Source: Alcanivorax sp. S71-1-4 (lineage in GTDB: Bacteria; Pseudomonadota; Gammaproteobacteria; Pseudomonadales; Alcanivoracaceae). Taken from it: DNA of 34,142 bases. The position numbers and the translations under genes are program-made. Below, piece by piece: positions 17,051-26,062 of the stretch (within the stretch, counting starts at the first letter, position 1; each line of letters starts with the position of its first letter). The notes beneath the pieces are model-generated. The model did not search any database and was not told the origin of the DNA. It saw only the letters and a program-made list of their open reading frames with translations. The stretch lies in the NCBI RefSeq assembly GCF_009846755.1, contig NZ_AQOR01000037.1, forward strand, positions 1 through 34,142. Reading direction: 5' to 3'.

Positions 17051-18170
17051 ATGGAAATCAATCCGCTGCGCAATCAGCTGGCAGACCTCAAGGCGCGTAC
17101 CGACGCGCTCAGGGGGTATCTTTGACTACGCTACCAAGCGTGAACGTCTGACCGAGGTCGAGCGCGAGCTCGAAGACCCGACCGTCTGGAATAACCCCGA
17201 GCGCGCCCAGGCCCTTGGCCGGGAACGTGCCCAGCTGGAAGCGGTGGTGAACACCGTGGACACGCTGGACAGTGGCTTCGAGGACAGCGAGGCAATGCTC
17301 GAACTCGCGGTCGAGGAAAAAGACGAGGGCATGCTCGCCGACCTGGCGCGTGAACTCGACGATCTGGAAAGCAGCGTCGCCAACCTGGAATTCCGCCGCA
17401 TGTTTTCCGGCGAGATGGACAGCTGCAATGCCTACCTCGATATCCAGGCCGGTTCCGGTGGCACCGAAGCCCAGGACTGGGCCGAGATGATGCTGCGCAT
17501 GTACCTGCGCTGGGCCGAGGCGAAAGGGTTCAAGGCCGAGTTGCTGGAAGCCTCCGCCGGCGAAGTGGCCGGCATCAAGAGCGCCACGGTGCACGTGCAG
17601 GGTGAATACGCCTACGGCTGGCTGCGCACGGAAACCGGTGTGCACCGTCTGGTGCGCAAGTCACCGTTCGATTCCGGCGGCCGCCGGCACACTTCTTTCA
17701 GCTCGGTATTCGTGTCGCCGGAAGTGGATGACGACATCAATATCGACATCGACCCGAGCAAGGTGCGTACCGATACCTACCGCGCATCCGGCGCGGGTGG
17801 TCAGCACGTTAACCGGACCGATTCCGCCGTGCGCCTGACCTACGTGTTCAAGGACCCGGATACCGGCGAAGAGCATACCGTGGTGTCCGCCAGCCAGAGC
17901 GGCCGCTCCCAGCACCAGAACAAGGACGAAGCCTGGAAAATGCTGAAGGCCAAGGTCTACGAGCTGGAAGTCCAGAAGCGCAATGCTGAGAAGCAGCGTC
18001 TGGAGAACAGCAAGGCTGACATCGGCTGGGGCAGCCAGATCCGCTCCTACGTGCTCGATGACGCGCGCATCAAGGATTTGCGTACCAGTGTCGAGACCCG
18101 CAATACGCAGGCGGTGCTGGACGGCGCGCTGGACCAGTTCATCGAAGCGTCCCTGAAATCGGGATTGTAA
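17051..18170 (+). CDS. prfB: Peptide chain release factor 2, made by programmed +1 frameshift
   Basis: Translation starts at ATG 17051, runs 24 codons ([20 protein letters not shown] then RGYL), meets TGA at 17123, and continues in the +1 frame from GAC at 17124 for 348 residues, giving 372 in total. The anticodon-like tripeptide SPF lies in [12 protein letters not shown] and recognises UGA/UAA. The peptidyl-transferase motif GGQ is in [16 protein letters not shown]2 catalyses peptide release at UAA and UGA. Compared with E. coli RF2 (365), the extra length comes from an 8-residue insertion shortly after GGQ ([19 protein letters not shown] in place of the conserved HxPTGIV segment). The gene is followed by a strong terminator, then lysS, the usual order. 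Confidence 0.97.
17111..17126 (+). promoter_or_regulatory. RF2 programmed +1 frameshift site
   Basis: AGGGGGTATCTTTGAC contains an internal Shine-Dalgarno-like AGGGGG, a 3-nt spacer, the slippery CTT codon and the in-frame TGA stop followed by C. This is the canonical autoregulatory site: low RF2 stalls the ribosome at UGA, and the tRNA-Leu slips by +1. Confidence 0.97.
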
Positions 18171-18172
18171 TC

Positions 18173-18212
18173 AAAGCGTCGGACGTCGGACGTCAGACGT
18201 CCGACGCTTTTT
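18173..18212 (+). terminator. prfB intrinsic terminator
   Basis: AAAGCGTCGGACGTC and its perfect complement GACGTCCGACGCTTT form a 15-bp stem with an 8-nt loop, ending in TTTTT. The stem is made of repeated CGGACGTC units. Confidence 0.9.
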
Positions 18213-18224
18213 CAGTTTCATGCT

Positions 18225-18250
18225 CCGGACATCCGACGTCAGGCGTCCGG
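18225..18250. repeat. Second palindromic unit between prfB and lysS
   Basis: CCGGAC and GTCCGG flank ATCCGACGTCAGGC, and the unit shares the CCGACGTC word with the adjacent terminator. It ends just before the lysS ribosome-binding site and may affect lysS initiation or be a degenerate second copy of the terminator palindrome. Confidence 0.5.
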
Positions 18251-18264
18251 CCAAGGAATCTCCC

Positions 18265-19752
18265 ATGACAGACGACCAGCTCCAGCAGGATGAAAATCGC
18301 CTGATCGCCGAGCGCCGCGATGCACTCCGGCAACTGCGCGAGGAAGGCCAGGCGTTCCCGAACCAGTACCGCCCGGACAGCCTGGCCGCAGACCTGATTG
18401 CGCAATACGGCGAGGAAGAAAAAGACGCGCTGGAAGCCCGCAACATCGTTGTGGCCATCGCCGGCCGGCTGATGCTGGATCGCAAGTCGTTCAAGGTGCT
18501 GCAGGATCACAGTGGCCGCATCCAGATCTATGCGACAAAAGATGTGCAGCAGGCGACGAAACACTGGGACATCGGCGACATCGTGGGCGTGCGCGGCAAG
18601 CTGTGCAAATCCGGCAAGGGCGACCTGTATGTCATGATGGACGAGTACATCCTGCTGACCAAATCGCTGCGTCCGCTGCCTGAAAAGCACAAGGGCCTGA
18701 CCGACACCGAAATGCGCTACCGCCAGCGCTATGTCGACCTGATGACCAATGAAGAGACGCGCCGCACGTTCCGTATTCGTGCCCGGGTCATCAGCGGCAT
18801 TCGCCGTTACCTGGAACAGCGTGGTTTCTATGAGGCGGAGACGCCGATGCTGCAGGTCATTCCCGGTGGCGCTGCGGCGCGGCCGTTCATCACCCACCAC
18901 AACAGCCTGGACATGGACATGTACCTGCGTATCTCGCCGGAACTGTACCTCAAGCGGCTGGTGGTGGGCGGCTTTGAACGGGTGTTCGAGATCAATCGCA
19001 ATTTCCGCAACGAAGGGCTTTCCACCCGGCACAATCCAGAGTTCACCATGGTGGAGTTCTACCAGGCCTATGCGGACTACAACGACCTGATGAACCTGAC
19101 CGAGGACATGCTGCGCACCATCGCGCTGGATGTGCTCGGCAGCACCAGCGTGCCATACCAGGGCGAGACGTTTGATTTCGGCCAGCCGTTTGCGCGCATG
19201 ACGGTGTTCGATTCGATCCTGCACTTCAATCCGGACGTTCGCGCCGAACAGCTCCGCGACGAGCGGGGCGCGCGCGATATCGCCACCGCGCTGGGCATTC
19301 CGCTGAAAGACAGCTACGGGCTGGGCAAGGTGCAGATCGAAATTTTCGAGAAAACGGTAGAACATCGATTGATGCAGCCGACCTTCATCACCGAATACCC
19401 GACCGAAGTGTCACCGCTGGCGCGCCGCAGCGACGCCAACCCGTTCGTCACCGACCGCTTCGAGTTCTTTGTTGGCGGCCGTGAAATCGCCAACGGCTTT
19501 TCCGAGCTGAACGATGCCGAAGACCAGGCCGAACGTTTCCGGAGCCAGGCTGCGGAAAAGGACGCGGGCGACCTGGAGGCCATGTTCTTCGACGAAGACT
19601 ATGTGACGGCACTGGAATACGGTATGCCACCCACCGCAGGTGAGGGGATAGGCATAGACCGGCTGGTAATGCTTTTTACCGATACGCCATCCATCCGCGA
19701 TGTGATTCTCTTTCCCCATATGCGTCCGCTGGCAAAACCAGGGGGCGCTTAA
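18265..19752 (+). CDS. lysS: Lysyl-tRNA synthetase, class II
   Basis: The ATG at 18265 follows AAGGA and gives 495 residues (E. coli LysS has 505). The N-terminal OB-fold anticodon-binding domain (about 50-150) includes [10 protein letters not shown]. The catalytic domain has motif 2 near residues 238-270 ([20 protein letters not shown]) and motif 3 near 456-468 ([12 protein letters not shown]). It charges tRNA-Lys in the cytoplasm. The prfB-lysS order is the common gammaproteobacterial arrangement. An open stretch back to 18220 falls within palindromic repeats and is unlikely to be coding. Confidence 0.97.
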   Translation: MTDDQLQQDENRLIAERRDALRQLREEGQAFPNQYRPDSLAADLIAQYGEEEKDALEARNIVVAIAGRLMLDRKSFKVLQDHSGRIQIYATKDVQQATKHWDIGDIVGVRGKLCKSGKGDLYVMMDEYILLTKSLRPLPEKHKGLTDTEMRYRQRYVDLMTNEETRRTFRIRARVISGIRRYLEQRGFYEAETPMLQVIPGGAAARPFITHHNSLDMDMYLRISPELYLKRLVVGGFERVFEINRNFRNEGLSTRHNPEFTMVEFYQAYADYNDLMNLTEDMLRTIALDVLGSTSVPYQGETFDFGQPFARMTVFDSILHFNPDVRAEQLRDERGARDIATALGIPLKDSYGLGKVQIEIFEKTVEHRLMQPTFITEYPTEVSPLARRSDANPFVTDRFEFFVGGREIANGFSELNDAEDQAERFRSQAAEKDAGDLEAMFFDEDYVTALEYGMPPTAGEGIGIDRLVMLFTDTPSIRDVILFPHMRPLAKPGGA

Positions 19753-19786
19753 CCGGGGGCTTCATTGAACACATCAAGGGATTCAG

Positions 19787-20458
19787 ATGACATCTGCTAT
19801 TCAATATCAGGGTCGCAAGGCGCGCCGTGCCGGCAGTGAGCAGCGCAGACGTGCCATTCTGGAAGCTGCATTGCGCATTATCATCCGTGATGGCGTGCGC
19901 AGTGTGCGACATCGCGCGGTGGCCAAGGAAGCCGACGTGCCGTTGTCTGCGACAACCTATTATTTCAAAGACATTACCGATCTGATTGCCGATACCTTCA
20001 CGCTGTTTGCCGAACAGGCCATGCATGACGTGATCGAACCATTTCGTGATCAGGCGTTTGCGCTGATCGACGGCGTGCCAGAACAGATGAGCGATGAGCA
20101 GCGTCAAACGTTGCTGGGTACACTTGCCGACATGACCGCCGCCTACGTGATCAACGAAGTGCACAACATGCGCGATCATCTGATCGCCGAGCAGGCCTTT
20201 CTGCACGAAGCGTTGCTGGACGAGCGCCTGCGCGAGCTGGCGTCGGTCTACAAGCAGAAGCAGCTTGATGTGCTGGCCGGTGCCTGCGGACGCCTGGGCA
20301 GCAAAGCGCCGGCGCTGGATGCGGAAGTGTTCTTCTCCGTGCTCTACGGCATCGAACAGGATATGCTGGCGGCACCCGATAAATACACCGAAGCGGATGT
20401 CCGTGCGCGCGTTGCCCACACGCTGGAAATGATGGCGCGCACGACACAAACATCCTGA
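19787..20458 (+). CDS. TetR-family transcriptional regulator
   Basis: The 223-residue protein has an N-terminal helix-turn-helix (about 20-68: [33 protein letters not shown] split across helices 1-3, then [12 protein letters not shown]) and an all-helical ligand-binding domain. AGGGA precedes the ATG. It lies 34 bp after lysS and 28 bp before ung on the same strand and may be cotranscribed with them. The ligand and targets are unknown, and no clear palindromic operator sits in the 34-bp gap, so its targets are probably elsewhere. Confidence 0.88.
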   Translation: MTSAIQYQGRKARRAGSEQRRRAILEAALRIIIRDGVRSVRHRAVAKEADVPLSATTYYFKDITDLIADTFTLFAEQAMHDVIEPFRDQAFALIDGVPEQMSDEQRQTLLGTLADMTAAYVINEVHNMRDHLIAEQAFLHEALLDERLRELASVYKQKQLDVLAGACGRLGSKAPALDAEVFFSVLYGIEQDMLAAPDKYTEADVRARVAHTLEMMARTTQTS

Positions 20459-20486
20459 TGCTCGGCAGGCCGTTACAGCAGGGTCA

Positions 20487-21170
20487 ATGACGTCACAACG
20501 CAGCGTACAGATGGAACCGGGTTGGAAAGCCGCCCTGGGAACGGAATTCGACAGTGAGTACATGCTGGCGCTGCGTGCTTTCCTGCTGGAAGAAAAAAAG
20601 CGGGGCAAGGTGGTCTATCCGCCGGGCCCGCAGATTTTCAATGCCTTCAACACTACTCCTTTTGACAAGGTCAAGGTCGTCATCCTGGGCCAGGACCCGT
20701 ATCACGGGCCTGGCCAGGCGCACGGCCTGAGTTTTTCCGTGCCTGCCGGCGTGCCGCCGCCGCCGAGCCTGCAGAATATCTTCAAGGAAATACACCGCGA
20801 TCTCGGTATCGACATGCCGCGCACCGGCTGTCTGGTGCCGTGGGCGGAACAGGGCGTGTTGTTGCTGAACGCCGTGCTGACGGTGGAGCAGCGTCAGGCG
20901 GCGTCACACCAGGGCAAAGGCTGGGAACGTTTCACCGACGCTGCCATTGATCACCTCAACCGCGAACGGCAGGGGCTGGTGTTCATGCTCTGGGGCAGCT
21001 ATGCGCAGCGCAAAGGCAATCTGATTGACCGCAAGCGACATCTGGTGCTGACCGCGCCGCACCCCTCACCGTTGTCTGCGCACCGTGGTTTTATAGGCTG
21101 CGGGCATTTTTCCAGTGCCAACGACTGGCTGGTACAGCAGGGCAAGACACCCATCGACTGGCGTCTGTAG
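20487..21170 (+). CDS. ung: Uracil-DNA glycosylase, family 1
   Basis: The 227-residue protein matches Ung of E. coli (229). The water-activating loop [16 protein letters not shown] has catalytic Asp70. The conserved [13 protein letters not shown] stretch and the leucine-intercalation loop [11 protein letters not shown] with His192 are intact. It removes uracil from DNA to start base-excision repair. It shares this neighbourhood with recJ, another repair nuclease. An internal ATG (residue 9) could be the start instead, because the ATG at 20487 has only a modest Shine-Dalgarno sequence (CAGGGT). Confidence 0.97.
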   Translation: MTSQRSVQMEPGWKAALGTEFDSEYMLALRAFLLEEKKRGKVVYPPGPQIFNAFNTTPFDKVKVVILGQDPYHGPGQAHGLSFSVPAGVPPPPSLQNIFKEIHRDLGIDMPRTGCLVPWAEQGVLLLNAVLTVEQRQAASHQGKGWERFTDAAIDHLNRERQGLVFMLWGSYAQRKGNLIDRKRHLVLTAPHPSPLSAHRGFIGCGHFSSANDWLVQQGKTPIDWRL

Positions 21171-21393
21171 AGGCGTTGATCTGTCCGCCGAGTTGGCGCT
21201 TTCGTGCCATGGAGGCGGCGGTATCCAGAACGGATTTTGCGTGAAGAAGGCGTGCTTTTAGGCTCTGATCTCCGCAATATCGGTGCCGTTTTACATTATT
21301 TTTCAATTCATCACTAAGCCTAAAGCCTGAGTTGCGACGGCAGGATGTTGGGCTCTTCTGGGCGTTAACGCCATGTGCTTCGTTGACGGTTGG

Positions 21394-22311
21394 TCAGAGG
21401 CTTCGTGGCGGTTGCGTCATCCCCTGCTTGCGATACTGCGCCGGGCTCGTGCCCGTGGCTTTGCGGAACAGCCGTGAGAAGTAATAGGGGTCATCAAAAC
21501 CCAGTTGCTGTGCAATATCCGCCACCGGCAGGCGGCTGGTTTCCAGCAGGTAGCAGGCACGCGCCACTTTCATATGCAGGAAGGCCTTGACCGGTGTCTG
21601 CCCGGTGTGGGCGCGATAGTCGCGAATGAATTGATAGCGTGAGGGCTGCCCGGCCAGGGTGGCCATGTCCTCCAGGGTCAGCCGTTCATTGATGCGCGTC
21701 TGCATGTGCAGGTGCAGGGTGTCGATGTCCAGCCCGCTGCGCGCCTCCCGGGGCTGGCTGAGCAGCAGCGCGGTATAGCTCAGTATCGCCCGGCACAGGT
21801 TGGCGGCATGCAGGTAGGCGCTCGGCTGATGGCTGCCGCGGGTGCTGTCGAGCAGCGCACGGAAATCGCTGAGCAGTCTTTCATGCAGGCCGGGATGCAG
21901 CAGTGGTTGCCCGCCAAACAGCTGGCGCAGTTGCAGCACGGCTTCTTCACCGCCCAGATGCATCCAGAACAGGCTCCAGGGTTGATGCGGGTCGGCTTCG
22001 TACCGGTGCGGTTGGCCCGCCGGCAGATACAGCAGGTCGCCAGCCTGGACGCTGAGGCGGTGCTCGCCAAGACACACGCTGGCGATACCCTCCACGCAAT
22101 AAATCACAATATCGTCCGCCGGGTGCCGGCGAGCCATGCGATGGCCGCTGGCGCGCGGGTAGTAACCGAAGGCCAGCGGATGAAAGGCTTTGCTCAAAGG
22201 GTGATCGGCAAGCGTTGCCAGCAGGGGCTGGGGCAGCAGGATGCGCTCGCCCTGCCCGGAAAGCGGCCAGTCGGAGGTCTGTGCAAGGGCGGCGGCGGGC
22301 GAGCGCTGCAT
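21394..22311 (-). CDS. mmsR: AraC-family activator of the mms operon (MmsR-like)
   Basis: The ATG at 22311 gives 305 residues, the size of Pseudomonas MmsR. Residues about 25-170 form a cupin-like AraC ligand-binding domain (HPADDIVIYCVEGIASVCL...AGDLLYLPAGQPHRYEAD). The C-terminal 100 residues carry the double helix-turn-helix, including LTLEDMATLAGQPSRYQFIR and VADIAQQLGFDDPYYFSRLF then RKATGTSPAQYRK. It is divergent from mmsA, as in Pseudomonas aeruginosa, where MmsR activates mmsAB for valine and 3-hydroxyisobutyrate use. An open stretch upstream to 22527 would overlap mmsA and is rejected. A candidate binding site overlaps its own start codon. Confidence 0.88.
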   Translation of the reverse strand: MQRSPAAALAQTSDWPLSGQGERILLPQPLLATLADHPLSKAFHPLAFGYYPRASGHRMARRHPADDIVIYCVEGIASVCLGEHRLSVQAGDLLYLPAGQPHRYEADPHQPWSLFWMHLGGEEAVLQLRQLFGGQPLLHPGLHERLLSDFRALLDSTRGSHQPSAYLHAANLCRAILSYTALLLSQPREARSGLDIDTLHLHMQTRINERLTLEDMATLAGQPSRYQFIRDYRAHTGQTPVKAFLHMKVARACYLLETSRLPVADIAQQLGFDDPYYFSRLFRKATGTSPAQYRKQGMTQPPRSL

Positions 22312-22348
22312 GCAATATAGTCCATCTTTATGCAATGGAAGCCATCTT
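22311..22348. promoter_or_regulatory. Direct-repeat operator candidate for MmsR
   Basis: Two 18-bp direct repeats, TGCAATATAGTCCATCTT (22311-22328) and TGCAATGGAAGCCATCTT (22331-22348), share TGCAAT-N5-CCATCTT and are spaced exactly 20 bp, about two helical turns. This is the classic layout of AraC-family sites. A -10-like TAAAAC at 22368-22373 follows about 20 bp later, so the second repeat would overlap the -35 of mmsA, as expected for class II activation. Confidence 0.75.
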
Positions 22349-22444
22349 ACCCCGGCCACGCCCGTGCTAAAACTGGCACACTGAATCCCGGCCCTGCCGG
22401 GCAATGCCAATAACACAGCCGTTAACGGCTCAAGGGAGAGCGCT

Positions 22445-23935
22445 ATGACCCGTTCCGTACCCCATCTGATCGGCGGTGAATTCATCACAGGGGGCGGGGA
22501 TACCCTGCCGGTCACCAACCCGGCCAATCAGGACGTGCTCTGGAACGTGCCCATGGCCACCGATGCGGAAATGCAGGCGGCGATCGACGCGGCCAGCACG
22601 GCGTTTCTCTCCTGGCGGGAGGTGGCGGTGCCGGAGCGCGCGCGCCTGATGATGCGTTACCAGCACCTGCTGAAAGCGCACCATGATGAAATCGGTGAGC
22701 TGATCGCACAGGAAACCGGCAAGACCTTCGCGGATGCCAAAGGCGACCTGTGGCGCGGGATTGAGGTGGTCGAGCAGGCCGCCAACATCCCGGCGCTGAT
22801 GATGGGCGAAACGGTCGAGAATGTGGCCCGGGGTGTGGATACCCATTCCTGGATTCAGCCGCTGGGCGTGTGCGCGGGCATCACGCCGTTCAACTTCCCG
22901 GCAATGATTCCGCTGTGGATGTTCCCGATGGCGATTGCCTGCGGTAACACCTTTATTCTCAAGCCCTCCGAACAGGACCCGATGACCGCCGTGCGGCTGG
23001 CGGAGCTGTTCCTGGAAGCCGGTGCGCCAGAGGGCGTGTTGCAGGTGGTCCATGGCGGTCGTCATCAGGTGGATGCCCTGCTGACGCACCCGGCCATTCG
23101 CGCGGTGTCGTTTGTCGGCTCTGTGCCGGTGGGCCAGCATGTGTACCGGACCGCCACCGAGCATCTCAAGCGCGCGCAGTGTTTTGCCGGCGCGAAAAAC
23201 CACACCGTGATCATGCCGGATGCGAATCCGCAGCAGGTGGTCAACCAGCTGGTCGGTGCCTCGGTGGGCGCGGCCGGCCAGCGCTGCATGGCCATTTCTG
23301 TGGCGGTATTTGTCGGCGATTCGAAAAAACTGATCCCGGCATTGCGTGATGAACTGGCCAAAGTGCGCCCGGGCGCCTGGGATGATGAACAGGCAGGCTA
23401 CGGTCCGCTGATCAGTCCGCAGGCGAAAAAACGCGTGCTGGACATGATTCGTCAGGGCAAGGAAGAGGGTGCCGACTGTTTGCTGGATGGCTCCGACTGC
23501 ACCGTGGACGGCCTGCCGGACGGCAACTGGGTGGGCCCCACCGTGTTCAGCAATGTGACCCGCGACATGAGCATCTATCGCGAGGAAATCTTTGGCCCGG
23601 TGCTGTGCTGCATGTGCGTGGACACGCTCGACGAAGCCATCGCGCTGGTGAACCAGAACCCGTATGGCAATGGCACCTCCATCTTTACCGCCAGCGGCGC
23701 CGCTGCGCGCAAGTACCAGCACGAAGTGGAAGTGGGCCAGGTGGGTATCAATATTCCGATTCCGGTGCCGCTGCCATTTTTCTCCTTCACCGGCTGGAAA
23801 GGGTCCTTCTATGGCGACCTGCATGCCTACGGCAAACAGGGGGTGCGTTTTTACACCGAGACCAAGACCGTGACCTCGCGCTGGCCGGAGGATGACATGG
23901 TGCATGAGGCGAACATGACCATCAGCCTGAAGTGA
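22445..23935 (+). CDS. mmsA: Methylmalonate-semialdehyde dehydrogenase (CoA-acylating)
   Basis: The 496-residue protein matches MmsA over its full length. Asn150 in PFNFPAM and the nucleophilic Cys281 in [11 protein letters not shown] are present; the general-base glutamate of ordinary aldehyde dehydrogenases is replaced in the FAGAKNH segment, as is normal for this CoA-dependent class. It converts methylmalonate semialdehyde and malonate semialdehyde with NAD+ and CoA to propionyl-CoA or acetyl-CoA and CO2 in valine catabolism. AAGGGAGAG precedes the ATG. It is the first gene of the mms operon and lies 17 bp before the acyl-CoA dehydrogenase gene. Confidence 0.96.
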   Translation: MTRSVPHLIGGEFITGGGDTLPVTNPANQDVLWNVPMATDAEMQAAIDAASTAFLSWREVAVPERARLMMRYQHLLKAHHDEIGELIAQETGKTFADAKGDLWRGIEVVEQAANIPALMMGETVENVARGVDTHSWIQPLGVCAGITPFNFPAMIPLWMFPMAIACGNTFILKPSEQDPMTAVRLAELFLEAGAPEGVLQVVHGGRHQVDALLTHPAIRAVSFVGSVPVGQHVYRTATEHLKRAQCFAGAKNHTVIMPDANPQQVVNQLVGASVGAAGQRCMAISVAVFVGDSKKLIPALRDELAKVRPGAWDDEQAGYGPLISPQAKKRVLDMIRQGKEEGADCLLDGSDCTVDGLPDGNWVGPTVFSNVTRDMSIYREEIFGPVLCCMCVDTLDEAIALVNQNPYGNGTSIFTASGAAARKYQHEVEVGQVGINIPIPVPLPFFSFTGWKGSFYGDLHAYGKQGVRFYTETKTVTSRWPEDDMVHEANMTISLK

Positions 23936-23951
23936 TGGCCTGGAGCAAGCG

Positions 23952-25100
23952 ATGGATTTTTCACTGACCGAAGAACAGCTCGCCTACCAGGACACCGCGC
24001 GCCAGTTCAGCGACAAGGCGCTGGCGCCGTTCGCGGCCGACTGGGATGCGCGCAGCCACTTCCCGGTGGACACCTTGCGGGAAGCGGGCCACCTGGGCTT
24101 CATGGGCCTGTATACGCCGGAGGACGCTGGCGGGCTGGGACTGTCGCGGCTGGATGCGGCGCTGGTGTTCGAACAGTTGTCGCGCGGCTGCACCTCCACC
24201 ACGGCGTTTATCACCATCCATAACATGGCCACCTGGATGGTGGCCTCGTTTGGCGCCGACGCGCTGCGTGCCGAATGGTGTTCGGCACTGACCAGCGGTG
24301 AAAAGCTGGCGTCCTATTGCCTGACCGAACCCGGTGCGGGTTCCGACGCTGCCGCGCTGAAGACCAGTGCCCGTCGCGACGGTGACGATTATCTGCTCAA
24401 CGGCACCAAGGCGTTCATCTCTGGCGCCGGCAGTACCGATGTGCTGGTGCTGATGGCGCGCACCGGCGGGGCGGGGGCGGGCGGCGTGTCCTGCTTCCTG
24501 GTGCCGGCGGATGCGCCCGGCATCAGTTATGGGCGCAATGAAGACAAGATGGGCTGGAAAAGCCAGCCGACCCGTCAGGTGACGCTGGAGAACGTACGCA
24601 TCCCTGCCAGCCATCTGCTTGGCCAGGAAGGCGATGGTTTTCGCATTGCCATGCGCGGGCTCGACGGTGGCCGCATCAATATCGCCAGTTGTTCGCTGGG
24701 TGCTGCCTCGGCGGCCCTGGCGCAGGCCAGTGACTATGTGCAGACACGGCAGCAGTTTGGCCAGCCGCTGTCGGATTTCCAGACGGTGCAGTTTCGGCTC
24801 GCGGACATGGCCACCGAACTGGTGGCGGCGCGGCAGATGGTGTACCTGGCCGCCTGGAAACTGGATCAGGGCGACACGGAAAGAACACTGTACTGCGCCA
24901 TGGCCAAACGGCTGGCGACGGACCTGTGCTTCAACGTCTGCAACGATGCACTGCAACTGCACGGCGGCTATGGCTATATCCGCGAATACCCGCTGGAGCG
25001 TTATGTGCGCGACGCGCGGGTACACCAGATCCTGGAAGGGACCAACGAAATCATGCGTGTGATCATCGCCCGGCGATTGCTGGCCGGCGCGGCGGTCTGA
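23952..25100 (+). CDS. Acyl-CoA dehydrogenase, probably isobutyryl-CoA dehydrogenase
   Basis: The 382-residue flavoprotein has the complete acyl-CoA dehydrogenase fold. CLTEPGAGSDAAALKT binds flavin, and the C-terminal HGGYGYIREYPLERYVRDAR then ILEGTNEIMR carries Glu362, the expected catalytic base. Its position between mmsA and mmsB makes oxidation of isobutyryl-CoA to methacrylyl-CoA in valine breakdown the likely role, with electrons going to ETF. The specificity is inferred from context; 2-methylbutyryl-CoA would also be possible. GGAG precedes the ATG. Confidence 0.9.
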   Translation: MDFSLTEEQLAYQDTARQFSDKALAPFAADWDARSHFPVDTLREAGHLGFMGLYTPEDAGGLGLSRLDAALVFEQLSRGCTSTTAFITIHNMATWMVASFGADALRAEWCSALTSGEKLASYCLTEPGAGSDAAALKTSARRDGDDYLLNGTKAFISGAGSTDVLVLMARTGGAGAGGVSCFLVPADAPGISYGRNEDKMGWKSQPTRQVTLENVRIPASHLLGQEGDGFRIAMRGLDGGRINIASCSLGAASAALAQASDYVQTRQQFGQPLSDFQTVQFRLADMATELVAARQMVYLAAWKLDQGDTERTLYCAMAKRLATDLCFNVCNDALQLHGGYGYIREYPLERYVRDARVHQILEGTNEIMRVIIARRLLAGAAV

Positions 25101-25155
25101 CCTGAAGACGCACAATGCCGGCGGTGGCCGGCGTCAAACAATAAAGGAGCACATC

Positions 25156-26043
25156 ATGCGGATCGCATTTTTTGGTGTTGGCAATATGGGCGGCCCGATG
25201 GCGGTGAATCTGGTACGGGCCGGTCATCAGGTGCGGGTGTTCGACCTGGCGCCGTCGCTGGTGGCGGCGGCAGTGGCCGAGGGTGCGCAGGCCGGTGGCA
25301 GCCCGGCGGATACGGTGGCGGACGCCGAGATCGTGATCAGCATGCTGCCCTCGGCGGCGGCGGTGAACGGGTTGTACCTGGGCGAGCAGGGCGTGCTGGC
25401 GAGCATTCCCGCGCAGGCTTTGATCATCGACTGTTCCACGATTGATGCCGCCACGGCCAAGGCACTCGCGCAGCAAGGCGCTGCCGTGGGCCGCACGGTG
25501 ATCGACGCGCCGGTCTCCGGGGGCGTCGGTGGCGCGAAGGCCGGGACGCTCACGTTTATCTGCGGTGGTCCTGTCGAGGCGGTGGAGCGGGCGCGGCCGG
25601 TGCTCGCGCACATGGGCCGCAATGTGTTTCACGCCGGCGACAACGGCGCGGGGCAAATTGCCAAGATCTGCAACAACATGCTGCTGGCGATTCACATGAT
25701 CGGCACCTGCGAGGCGTTGCAGCTGGGCGCGGACAACGGCCTGGACCCGAAAGTGCTGTCCGATATCATGCTTGCCAGCTCCGGCCGTAACTGGTCGCTG
25801 GAAGTGTATAATCCGTGGCCGGGCGCGATGGAGAATGTGCCCTCGGCGAATGATTACCAGGGCGGCTTTGCCGTCGATCTGATGAACAAGGATCTTACGC
25901 TGGCCATGGACAACGTGCTGGCGGTGAAGGGCCGCACGCCAATGGGCGCGCTGGCGAAAAGTCTTTATGGTCTGCATGGCGCGCAGGGCAACGGGCGGCT
26001 GGATTTCTCCAGTATCCTGTCGTTGCTGAAAGTGCGCGATTGA
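25156..26043 (+). CDS. mmsB: 3-hydroxyisobutyrate dehydrogenase
   Basis: The 295-residue protein has an N-terminal NAD-binding motif GVGNMGGPMA (7-16), the substrate-binding APVSGGVGGAKAGTL (118-132) and the catalytic Lys170 with Asn173/Asn174 in GQIAKICNNM. These define the beta-hydroxyacid dehydrogenase family. The N-terminal sequence and operon place it as MmsB, which oxidises 3-hydroxyisobutyrate to methylmalonate semialdehyde, the MmsA substrate. AAAGGAG gives a strong ribosome-binding site. It ends 19 bp before the hydrolase gene. Confidence 0.95.
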   Translation: MRIAFFGVGNMGGPMAVNLVRAGHQVRVFDLAPSLVAAAVAEGAQAGGSPADTVADAEIVISMLPSAAAVNGLYLGEQGVLASIPAQALIIDCSTIDAATAKALAQQGAAVGRTVIDAPVSGGVGGAKAGTLTFICGGPVEAVERARPVLAHMGRNVFHAGDNGAGQIAKICNNMLLAIHMIGTCEALQLGADNGLDPKVLSDIMLASSGRNWSLEVYNPWPGAMENVPSANDYQGGFAVDLMNKDLTLAMDNVLAVKGRTPMGALAKSLYGLHGAQGNGRLDFSSILSLLKVRD

Positions 26044-26062
26044 TCACGCAAACGGAGCAGTC

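Noticed and set aside
17051-17125. In-frame TGA in prfB looking like a pseudogene
   Set aside because: The AGGGGG, CTT and TGAC arrangement is the standard RF2 programmed frameshift, and the +1 frame continues as intact RF2.
21171-21393. Possible gene remnant or small RNA between ung and mmsR
   Set aside because: There is an AT-rich patch near 21290-21320 and a short AAGCCT duplication, but no coding signal, promoter or terminator that I can support.
22312-22527. Upstream extension of mmsR to 22527
   Set aside because: It would overlap mmsA by about 80 bp and the added 72 residues do not resemble an AraC-family N terminus.
22430-23905. A 491-codon open frame opposite mmsA
   Set aside because: It mirrors mmsA, has the same artefact composition and no plausible start site or domain.
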